The position numbers were made by a program, and so were the translations under genes. Below the pieces are notes generated by a model. That model saw nothing but the letters and a program-made list of their open reading frames with translations, was not told the origin of the DNA and searched no databases. A stretch of 64,000 nt of DNA from Ptiloglossa arizonensis (taxonomy: Eukaryota > Arthropoda > Insecta > Hymenoptera > Colletidae), in contig NW_027478457.1 of NCBI RefSeq assembly GCF_051014685.1, positions 435,553 to 499,552 of the forward strand. The letters run 5' to 3'. Within the stretch, counting starts at the first letter, position 1. Every line of letters begins with the position of its first letter. Positions 52,390 to 63,190 of the stretch are shown one piece after another.

Positions 52390-55050
52390 CGATTGGAGCA
52401 GCAGAAGTGCGAAAAATTTGTTGTCTTGACAACCATTTCTTAGCTTCAAAGTCCCATATCTCGCGAACGGATTGACCTAACACAAAAATTCCTATTGCAT
52501 CTGAAAGTAGAAACTCGCCCGATTACAACGGTATGTGTATTTTTCCCCTAGGCCATTCTGGTTAAACGTTTGGAGCAGCAGAATTGTGAAAAATTTTTGC
52601 CTTCTCTACCATTTCTTGGGTTCAAACACCCATATCTCGCGAACGGATTGACCTAACCCAAAAATTCCTATTGCATCTGAAAGTAGAAACTCGCCCGATT
52701 ACAACGGTATGTGTATTTTGTCCCTAGGCCATTCTGGTTAAGCGTTTGGAGCAGCAGAATTGTGAAAAATTTTTTGCCTTCTCTACCATTTCTTGGGTTC
52801 AAACACCCATATCTCGCGAACGGATTGACCTAACCCAAAAATTCCTATTGCATCTGAAAGTAGAAACTCGCCCGATTACAACGGTATGTGTATTTTGTCC
52901 CTAGGCCATTCTGGTTAAGCGTTTGGAGCAGCAGAATTGCGAAAAATTTTTTGCCTTCTCAACCATTTCTTGGCTTCAAACTCCCATATCTCGCGAACGG
53001 ATTGACCTAACCCAAAAATTCCTGTTGCGTCTGAAAGTAGAAACTCGCCCGGTTACAACGGTATGTGTATTTTTTCCCTAGGCCATTCTGGTTAAGCGTT
53101 TGGAGCAGCGGAAGTGCGAAAAATTTGTTGTCTCCTCAACCATTTCTTAGCTTCAAACTCCCATATCTCGCGAATGGATTGACCTAACCCAAAAATTCCT
53201 ATTGCATTTGATAGTAGAAACTCGCCCGATTACAACGGTACGTGTATTTTTCCCCTACGCCATTCTGGTTAAGCGATTGGAGCAGCAGAAGTGCGAAAAA
53301 TTTGTTGTCTTGACAACCATTTCTTAGCTTCAAACTCCCATATCTCGCGAACGGATTGACCTAACCCAAAAATTCCTATTGCATCTGAAAGTAGAAACTC
53401 GCCCGATTACAACGGTACGTGTATTTTTTCCCTAGGCCATTCTGGTTAAACGTTTGGAGCAGCAGAATTGTGAAAAATTTTTTGCCTTCTCTACCATTTC
53501 TTGGCTTCAAACTCCCATATCTCGCGAACGGATTGACCTAACCCAAAAATTCCTATTGCATCTGAAAGCAGAAACACGCCCGATTACAACGGTATGTGTA
53601 TTTTTTCCCTAGGCCATTCTGGTTAAGCGTTTGGAGCAGCAGAATTGCGAAAAATTTTTTGCCTTCTCAACCATTTCTTGGCTTCAAACTCCCATATCTC
53701 GCGAACGGATTGACCTAACCCAAAAATTCCTGTTGCGTCTGAAAGTAGAAACTCGCCCGATTACAACGGTATGCGTATTTCTTCCCTAGTCCATTCTGGT
53801 TAAGCGTTTGGAGCAGCAGAATTGCGAACAATTTGTTCTCTTCTCAACCATTTCTTAGCTTCCAACTCCCATATCTCGCGAACGGATTGACCTAACCCAA
53901 AAATTCCTGTTGCGTCTGAAAGTAGAAACTCGCCCGATTACAACGGTATGTGTATTTTTTCCCTTGGCCATTCTGCTTAAGCGTTTGGAGCAGCAGAATT
54001 GCGAAAAATTTGTTCTCTTCTCAACCATTTCTTAGCTTCCAACTCCCATATCTCGCGAACAGATTGACCCAACCCAAAAATTCCTATTGCATCTGGAAGT
54101 AGAAACTCGCCCGATTACAACGGTACGTGTATTTTTTCCCTAGGCCATTCTGGTTAAGCGTTTGGAGCAGCAGAATTGCGAACAATTTGTTCCCTTCTCA
54201 ACCATTTCTTAGCTTCCAACTCCCATATCTCGCGAACGGATTGACCTAACCCAAAAATTCCTATTGCATTTGATAGTAGAAACTCGCCCGATTACAACGG
54301 TACGTGTATTTTTCCCCTAGGCCATTCTGGTTAAGCGATTGGAGCAGCAGAAGTGCGAAAAATTTGTTGTCTTGACAACCATTTCTTAGCTTCAAAGTCC
54401 CATATCTCGCGAACGGATTGACCTAACCCAAAAATTCCTATTGCATCTGAAAGTAGAAACTCGCCCGATTACAACGGTATGTGTATTTTTCCCCTAGGCC
54501 ATTCTGGTTAAACGTTTGGAGCAGCAGAATTGTGAAAAATTTTTTGCCTTCTCTACCATTTCTTGGGTTCAAACACCCATATCTCGCGAACGGATTGACC
54601 TAACCCAAAAATTCCTATTGCATCTGAAAGTAGAAACTCGCCCGATTACAACGGTATGTGTATTTTGTCCCTAGGCCATTCTGGTTAAGCGTTTGGAGCA
54701 GCAGAATTGTGAAAAATTTTTTGCCTTCTCTACCATTTCTTGGGTTCAAACACCCATATCTCGCGAACGGATTGACCTAACCCAAAAATTCCTATTGCAT
54801 CTGAAAGTAGAAACTCGCCCGATTACAACGGTATGTGTATTTTGTCCCTAGGCCATTCTGGTTAAGCGTTTGGAGCAGCAGAATTGCGAAAAATTTTTTG
54901 CCTTCTCAACCATTTCTTGGCTTCAAACTCCCATATCTCGCGAACGGATTGACCTAACCCAAAAATTCCTGTTGCGTCTGAAAGTAGAAACTCGCCCGGT
55001 TACAACGGTATGTGTATTTTTTCCCTAGGCCATTCTGGTTAAGCGTTTGG
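52390..55050 (+). repeat. 11-monomer-offset duplication (about 52390-53100 and 54336-55050)
   Basis: Offset is 1946 bp before and 1947 bp after a 1-bp deletion in copy 1 (GTGAAAAATTTTTGCC, about 52590). The paired GGGTTCAAACACC/TATTTTGTCCC monomers recur in order. The match stops where copy 1 continues with a GCGGAAGTG unit and copy 2 with an A unit. Confidence 0.85.
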
Positions 55051-55802
55051 AGCAGCAGAATTGCGAAAAATTTTTTGCCTTCTCAACCATTTCTTGGCTT
55101 CAAACTCCCATATCTCGCGAACGGATTGACCTAACCCAAAAATTCCTGTTGCGTCTGAAAGTAGAAACTCGCCCGATTACAACGGTATGCGTATTTCTTC
55201 CCTAGTCCATTCTGGTTAAGCGTTTGGAGCAGCAGAATTGCGAACAATTTGTTCTCTTCTCAACCATTTCTTAGCTTCCAACTCCCATATCTCGCGAACG
55301 GATTGACCTAACCCAAAAATTCCTGTTGCGTCTGAAAGTAGAAACTCGCCCGATTACAACGGTATGTGTATTTTTTCCCTTGGCCATTCTGCTTAAGCGT
55401 TTGGAGCAGCAGAATTGCGAAAAATTTGTTCTCTTCTCAACCATTTCTTAGCTTCCAACTCCCATATCTCGCGAACAGATTGACCCAACCCAAAAATTCC
55501 TATTGCATCTGGAAGTAGAAACTCGCCCGATTACAACGGTACGTGTATTTTTTCCCTAGGCCATTCTGGTTAAGCGTTTGGAGCAGCAGAATTGCGAACA
55601 ATTTGTTCCCTTCTCAACCATTTCTTAGCTTCCAACTCCCATATCTCGCGAACGGATTGACCTAACCCAAAAATTCCTATTGCATTTGATAGTAGAAACT
55701 CGCCCGATTACAACGGTACGTGTATTTTTCCCCTAGGCCATTCTGGTTAAGCGATTGGAGCAGCAGAAGTGCGAAAAATTTGTTGTCTTGACAACCATTT
55801 CT
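53595..55802 (+). repeat. 8-monomer-offset duplication (about 53595-54386 and 55011-55802)
   Basis: Offset 1416 bp. Shared rarities are GCGTATTTCTTCCC (53781/55197), GAACAGATTGACCC, GCATCTGGAAG and TTTGTTCCCTTC. The longer interval (about 52745-54386) is also matched near 57350-58985 at roughly +4603 bp (26 monomers plus 1). Confidence 0.85.
54502..54678 (+). repeat. A-type variant with GGGTTCAAACACCC
   Basis: An A-type unit with head GGTTAAACG and GTGAAAAATTTTTTGCC. A C-to-G change gives GGGTTCAAACACC (54565-54577). Five such units were seen, with GGG near 52618, 52795, 54565, 54742 and 57398. They are mostly in adjacent pairs and are followed by a tail with TATTTTGTCCC. Confidence 0.85.
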
Positions 55803-58800
55803 TAGATTCAAAGTCCCATATCTCGCGAACGGATTGACCTAACCCAAAAATTCCTATTGCATCTGAAAGTAGAAACTCGCCCGATTACAACGGTATGTGT
55901 ATTTTTTCCCTAGGCCATTCTGGTTAAGCGTTTGAAGCAGCAGAATTGCGAAAAATTTTTTGCCTTCTCAACCATTTCTTTGCTTCAAACTCCCATATCT
56001 CGCGAACGGATTGACCTAACCCAAAAATTCCTATTGTAACTGAAAGTAGAAACTCGCCCGATTACAACGGTTTGTGTATTTTTTCCCTAGGCCATTCTGG
56101 TTAAGCTTTTGAAGCAGCAGAATTGCGAAAAATTTTTTGCCTTCTCAACCATTTCTTGGCTTCAAACTCCCATATCTCGCGAACGGATTGACCTAACCCT
56201 AAAATTCCTATCGCATCTGAAAGTAGAAACTCGCCCGATTACATCGGTATGTGTATTTTTTCCCTAGGCCATTCTGGTTAAGCGTTTGAAGCAGCAGAAT
56301 TGCGACAAAATTTTTTGCCTTCTCAACCATTTCTTGGCTTCAAACTCCCATATCTCGCGAACGGATTGACCTATCCCAAAAATTCCTATTGCATCTGAAA
56401 GTAGAAACTCGCCCGATTACAACGGTACGTGTATTTTTCCCCTACGCCATTCTGGTTAAGCGATTGGAGCAGCAGAAGTGCGAAAAATTTGTTGTCTTGA
56501 CAACCATTTCTTAGCTTCAAAGTCCCATATCTCGCGAACGGATTGACCTAACCCAAAAATTCCTATTGCATCTGAAAGTAGACACTCGCCCGATTACAAC
56601 GGTATGTGTATTTTTTCCCTAGGCCATTCTGGTTAAGCGTTTGGAGCAGCAGAATTGCGAAAAATTTGTTTCCTTCACAACCATTTCTTGGATTCAAACT
56701 CCCATATCTCGCGAACGGATTGACATAACCCAAAAATTCCTGTTGCATCAGAAAGCAGAAACTCGCCCGATTACAACGGTTTGCGTATTTTTTCCCTAGT
56801 CCATTCTGGTTAAGCGTTTGGAGCAGCAGAAGTGTGAACAATTTGTTCTCTTCTCAACCATTTCTTAGCTTCCAACTCCCATATCTCGCGAACGGATTGA
56901 CCTAACCCAAAAATTCCTATTGCATTTGATATTAGAAACTCGCCCGATTACAACGGTACGTGTATTTTTCCCCTACGCCATTCTGGTTAAGCGATTGGAG
57001 CAGCAGAAGTGCGAAAAATTTGTTGTCTTGACAACCATTTCTTAGTTTCAAAGTCCCATATCTCGCGAACGGATTGACCTAACCCAAAAATTCCTACTGC
57101 ATCTGAAAGTAGAAACTCGCCCGATTACAACGGTATGTGTATTTTTTCCCTAGGCCACTCTGGTTAAACGTTTGGAGCAGCAGAATTGTGAAAAATTTTT
57201 TGCCTTCTCTACCATTTCTTGGCTTCAAACTCCCATATCTCGCGAACGGATTGACCTAACCCAAAAATTCCTATTGCATCTGAAAGTAGAAACTCGCCCG
57301 ATTACAACGGTATGTGTATTTTGTCCCTAGGCCATTCTGGTTAAGCGTTTGGAGCAGCAGAATTGTGAAAAATTTTTTGCCTTCTCTACCATTTCTTGGG
57401 TTCAAACACCCATATCTCGCGAACGGATTGACCTAACCCAAAAATTCCTATTGCATCTGAAAGTAGAAACTCGCCCGATTACAACGGTATGTGTATTTTG
57501 TCCCTAGGCCATTCTGGTTAAGCGTTTGGAGCAGCAGAATTGCGAAAAATTTTTTGCCTTCTCAACCATTTCTTGGCTTCAAACTCCCATATCTCGCGAA
57601 CGGATTGACCTAACCCAAAAATTCCTGTTGCGTCTGAAAGTAGAAACTCGCCCGGTTACAACGGTATGTGTATTTTTTCCCTAGGCCATTCTGGTTAAGC
57701 GTTTGGAGCAGCGGAAGTGCGAAAAATTTGTTGTCTCCTCAACCATTTCTTAGCTTCAAACTCCCATATCTCGCGAATGGATTGACCTAACCCAAAAATT
57801 CCTATTGCATTTGATAGTAGAAACTCGCCCGATTACAACGGTACGTGTATTTTTCCCCTACGCCATTCTGGTTAAGCGATTGGAGCAGCAGAAGTGCGAA
57901 AAATTTGTTGTCTTGACAACCATTTCTTAGCTTCAAAGTCCCATATCTCGCGAACGGATTGACCTAACCCAAAAATTCCTATTGCATCTGAAAGTAGAAA
58001 CTCGCCCGATTACAACGGTACGTGTATTTTTTCCCTAGGCCATTCTGGTTAAACGTTTGGAGCAGCAGAATTGTGAAAAATTTTTTGCCTTCTCTACCAT
58101 TTCTTGGCTTCAAACTCCCATATCTCGCGAACGGATTGACCTAACCCAAAAATTCCTATTGCATCTGAAAGCAGAAACACGCCCGATTACAACGGTATGT
58201 GTATTTTTTCCCTAGGCCATTCTGGTTAAGCGTTTGGAGCAGCAGAATTGCGAAAAATTTTTTGCCTTCTCAACCATTTCTTGGCTTCAAACTCCCATAT
58301 CTCGCGAACGGATTGACCTAACCCAAAAATTCCTGTTGCGTCTGAAAGTAGAAACTCGCCCGATTACAACGGTATGCGTATTTCTTCCCTAGTCCATTCT
58401 GGTTAAGCGTTTGGAGCAGCAGAATTGCGAACAATTTGTTCTCTTCTCAACCATTTCTTAGCTTCCAACTCCCATATCTCGCGAACGGATTGACCTAACC
58501 CAAAAATTCCTGTTGCGTCTGAAAGTAGAAACTCGCCCGATTACAACGGTATGTGTATTTTTTCCCTTGGCCATTCTGCTTAAGCGTTTGGAGCAGCAGA
58601 ATTGCGAAAAATTTGTTCTCTTCTCAAACATTTCTTAGCTTCCAACTCCCATATCTCGCGAACAGATTGACCCAACCCAAAAATTCCTATTGCATCTGGA
58701 AGTAGAAACTCGCCCGATTACAACGGTACGTGTATTTTTTCCCTAGGCCATTCTGGTTAAGCGTTTGGAGCAGCAGAATTGCGAACAATTTGTTCCCTTC

Positions 58801-60467
58801 TCAACCATTTCTTAGCTTCCAACTCCCATATCTCGCGAACGGATTGACCTAACCCAAAAATTCCTATTGCATTTGATAGTAGAAACTCGCCCGATTACAA
58901 CGGTACGTGTATTTTTCCCCTAGGCCATTCTGGTTAAGCGATTGGAGCAGCAGAAGTGCGAAAAATTTGTTGTCTTGACAACCATTTCTTAGATTCAAAG
59001 TCCCATATCTCGCGAACGGATTGACCTAACCCAAAAATTCCTATTGCATCTGAAAGTAGAAACTCGCCCGATTACAACGGTATGTGTATTTTTTCCCTAG
59101 GCCATTCTGGTTAAGCGTTTGAAGCAGCAGAATTGCGAAAAATTTTTTGCCTTCTCAACCATTTCTTTGCTTCAAACTCCCATATCTCGCGAACGGATTG
59201 ACCTAACCCAAAAATTCCTATTGTAACTGAAAGTAGAAACTCGCCCGATTACAACGGTTTGTGTATTTTTTCCCTAGGCCATTCTGGTTAAGCTTTTGAA
59301 GCAGCAGAATTGCGAAAAATTTTTTGCCTTCTCAACCATTTCTTGGCTTCAAACTCCCATATCTCGCGAACGGATTGACCTAACCCTAAAATTCCTATCG
59401 CATCTGAAAGTAGAAACTCGCCCGATTACATCGGTATGTGTATTTTTTCCCTAGGCCATTCTGGTTAAGCGTTTGAAGCAGCAGAATTGCGACAAAATTT
59501 TTTGCCTTCTCAACCATTTCTTGGCTTCAAACTCCCATATCTCGCGAACGGATTGACCTATCCCAAAAATTCCTATTGCATCTGAAAGTAGAAACTCGCC
59601 CGATTACAACGGTACGTGTATTTTTCCCCTACGCCATTCTGGTTAAGCGATTGGAGCAGCAGAAGTGCGAAAAATTTGTTGTCTTGACAACCATTTCTTA
59701 GCTTCAAAGTCCCATATCTCGCGAACGGATTGACCTAACCCAAAAATTCCTATTGCATCTGAAAGTAGACACTCGCCCGATTACAACGGTATGTGTATTT
59801 TTTCCCTAGGCCATTCTGGTTAAGCGTTTGGAGCAGCAGAATTGCGAAAAATTTGTTTCCTTCACAACCATTTCTTGGATTCAAACTCCCATATCTCGCG
59901 AACGGATTGACATAACCCAAAAATTCCTGTTGCATCAGAAAGCAGAAACTCGCCCGATTACAACGGTTTGCGTATTTTTTCCCTAGTCCATTCTGGTTAA
60001 GCGTTTGGAGCAGCAGAAGTGTGAACAATTTGTTCTCTTCTCAACCATTTCTTAGCTTCCAACTCCCATATCTCGCGAACGGATTGACCTAACCCAAAAA
60101 TTCCTATTGCATTTGATATTAGAAACTCGCCCGATTACAACGGTACGTGTATTTTTCCCCTACGCCATTCTGGTTAAGCGATTGGAGCAGCAGAAGTGCG
60201 AAAAATTTGTTGTCTTGACAACCATTTCTTAGTTTCAAAGTCCCATATCTCGCGAACGGATTGACCTAACCCAAAAATTCCTATTGCATCTGAAAGTAGA
60301 CACTCGCCCGATTACAACGGTATGTGTATTTTTTCCCTAGGCCACTCTGGTTAAACGTTTGGAGCAGCAGAATTGTGAAAAATTTTTTGCCTTCTCTACC
60401 ATTTCTTGGCTTCAAACTCCCATATCTCGCGAACGGATTGACCTAACCCAAAAATTCCTATTGCATT
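55010..60467 (+). repeat. 18-monomer-offset duplication (about 55010-57280 and 58196-60467)
   Basis: Offset 3187 bp (18 x 177 plus 1, the extra base being in GCGACAAAATTTTTTGCC near 56303/59490). About 12.8 monomers match in order, including TTTCTTTGC, ATTACATCGG, GTGTGAACAATTTG, TTTGATATTAG and CCACTCTGG. Differences seen: TCAACC/TCAAAC (55440/58627) and the two sites near 60284 and 60301. Confidence 0.88.
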
Positions 60468-63190
60468 TGATAGTAGAAACTCGCCCGATTACAACGGTAT
60501 GTGTATCTTTTCCCTAGGCCATTCTGGTTAAGCGTTTGGAGCAGCAGAATTGCGAAAAATTTGTTGTCTTCTCAACCATTTCTTGGCATCAAACTCCCAT
60601 ATCTCGCGAACGGATTGACCTAACCCAAAAATTCCTATTGCATTTGATAGTAGAAACTCGCCCGATTACAACGGTATGCGTATTTTTTCCCTTGGCCATT
60701 CTGCTTAAGCGTTTGGAGCGGCAGAATTGCGAAAAATTTGTTCTCTTCTCAACCATTTCTTAGCTTCCAACTCCCATATCTCGCGAACGGATTGACCCAA
60801 CCCAAAAATTCCTATTGCATCTGAAAGTAGAAACTCGCCCGATTACAACGGTACGTGTATTTTTTCCCTACTCCATTCTGGTTAAGCGATTGGAGCAGCA
60901 GAATTGCGAACAATTTGTTCTCTTCTCAACCATTTCTTAGCTTCGAACTCCCATATCTCGCGAACGGATTGACCTAACCCAAAAATTCCTATTGCATTTG
61001 ATAGTGGAAATTCGCCCGATTACAACGGTACGTTTATTTTTCCCCTAGGCCATTCTGGTTAAGCGATTGGAGCAGCAGAAGTGCGAAAAATTTGTTGTCT
61101 TGACAACCATTTCTTAGATTCAAAGTCCCATATCTCGCGAACGGATTGACCTAACCCAAAAATTCCTATTGCATCTGAAAGTAGAAACTCGCCCGATTAC
61201 AACGGTATGTGTATTTTTTCCCTAGGCCATTCTGGTTAAGCTTTTGAAGCAGCAGAATTGCGAAAAATTTTTTGCCTTCTCAACCATTTCTTGGCTTCAA
61301 ACTCCCATATCTCGCGAACGGATTGACCTAACCCTAAAATTCCTATCGCATCTGAAAGTAGAAACTCGCCCGATTACATCGGTATGTGTATTTTTTCCCT
61401 AGGCCATTCTGGTTAAGCGTTTGAAGCAGCAGAATTGCGACAAAATTTTTTGCCTTCTCAACCATTTCTTGGCTTCAAACTCCCATATCTCGCGAACGGA
61501 TTGACCTATCCCAAAAATTCCTATTGCATCTGAAAGTAGAAACTCGCCCGATTACAACGGTACGTGTATTTTTCCCCTACGCCATTCTGGTTAAGCGATT
61601 GGAGCAGCAGAAGTGCGAAAAATTTGTTGTCTTGACAACCATTTCTTAGCTTCAAAGTCCCATATCTCGCGAACGGATTGACCTAACCCAAAAATTCCTA
61701 TTGCATCTGAAAGTAGACACTCGCCCGATTACAACGGTATGTGTATTTTTTCCCTAGGCCATTCTGGTTAAGCGTTTGGAGCAGCAGAATTGCGAAAAAT
61801 TTGTTTCCTTCACAACCATTTCTTGGATTCAAACTCCCATATCTCGCGAACGGATTGACATAACCCAAAAATTCCTGTTGCATCAGAAAGCAGAAACTCG
61901 CCCGATTACAACGGTTTGCGTATTTTTTCCCTAGTCCATTCTGGTTAAGCGTTTGGAGCAGCAGAAGTGTGAACAATTTGTTCTCTTCTCAACCATTTCT
62001 TAGCTTCCAACTCCCATATCTCGCGAACGGATTGACCTAACCCAAAAATTCCTATTGCATTTGATATTAGAAACTCGCCCGATTACAACGGTACGTGTAT
62101 TTTTCCCCTACGCCATTCTGGTTAAGCGATTGGAGCAGCAGAAGTGCGAAAAATTTGTTGTCTTGACAACCATTTCTTAGTTTCAAAGTCCCATATCTCG
62201 CGAACGGATTGACCTAACCCAAAAATTCCTACTGCATCTGAAAGTAGAAACTCGCCCGATTACAACGGTATGTGTATTTTTTCCCTAGGCCACTCTGGTT
62301 AAACGTTTGGAGCAGCAGAATTGTGAAAAATTTTTTGCCTTCTCTACCATTTCTTGGCTTCAAACTCCCATATCTCGCGAACGGATTGACCTAACCCAAA
62401 AATTCCTATTGCATTTGATAGTAGAAACTCGCCCGATTACAACGGTATGTGTATCTTTTCCCTAGGCCATTCTGGTTAAGCGTTTGGAGCAGCAGAATTG
62501 CGAAAAATTTGTTGTCTTCTCAACCATTTCTTGGCATCAAACTCCCATATCTCGCGAACGGATTGACCTAACCCAAAAATTCCTATTGCATTTGATAGTA
62601 GAAACTCGCCCGATTACAACGGTATGCGTATTTTTTCCCTTGGCCATTCTGCTTAAGCGTTTGGAGCGGCAGAATTGCGAAAAATTTGTTCTCTTCTCAA
62701 CCATTTCTTAGCTTCCAACTCCCATATCTCGCGAACGGATTGACCCAACCCAAAAATTCCTATTGCATCTGAAAGTAGAAACTCGCCCGATTACAACGGT
62801 ACGTGTATTTTTTCCCTACTCCATTCTGGTTAAGCGATTGGAGCAGCAGAATTGCGAACAATTTGTTCTCTTCTCAACCATTTCTTAGCTTCGAACTCCC
62901 ATATCTCGCGAACGGATTGACCTAACCCAAAAATTCCTATTGCATTTGATAGTGGAAATTCGCCCGATTACAACGGTACGTTTATTTTTCCCCTAGGCCA
63001 TTCTGGTTAAGCGATTGGAGCAGCAGAAGTGCGAAAAATTTGTTGTCTTGACAACCATTTCTTAGATTCAAAGTCCCATATCTCGCGAACGGATTGACCT
63101 AACCCAAAAATTCCTATTGCATCTGAAAGTAGAAACTCGCCCGATTACAACGGTATGTGTATTTTTTCCCTAGGCCATTCTGGTTAAGCG
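59260..63190 (+). repeat. 11-monomer tandem duplication (about 59260-61242 and 61208-63190)
   Basis: Offset 1948 bp (11 x 177 plus the shared CAAAATTTTTTGCC insertion). Monomer order is A, A, B, D-like, C, B, A, B/F-like, F, C, B. Both copies share GCTTTTGAAG, ATTACATCGG, GTTTGCGTATT, TTTGATATTAG, GTATCTTTTCCC, GGAGCGGCAG and CTTCGAACTCC. The only differences I saw are at 60284 and 60301 against 62232 and 62249. Confidence 0.93.
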
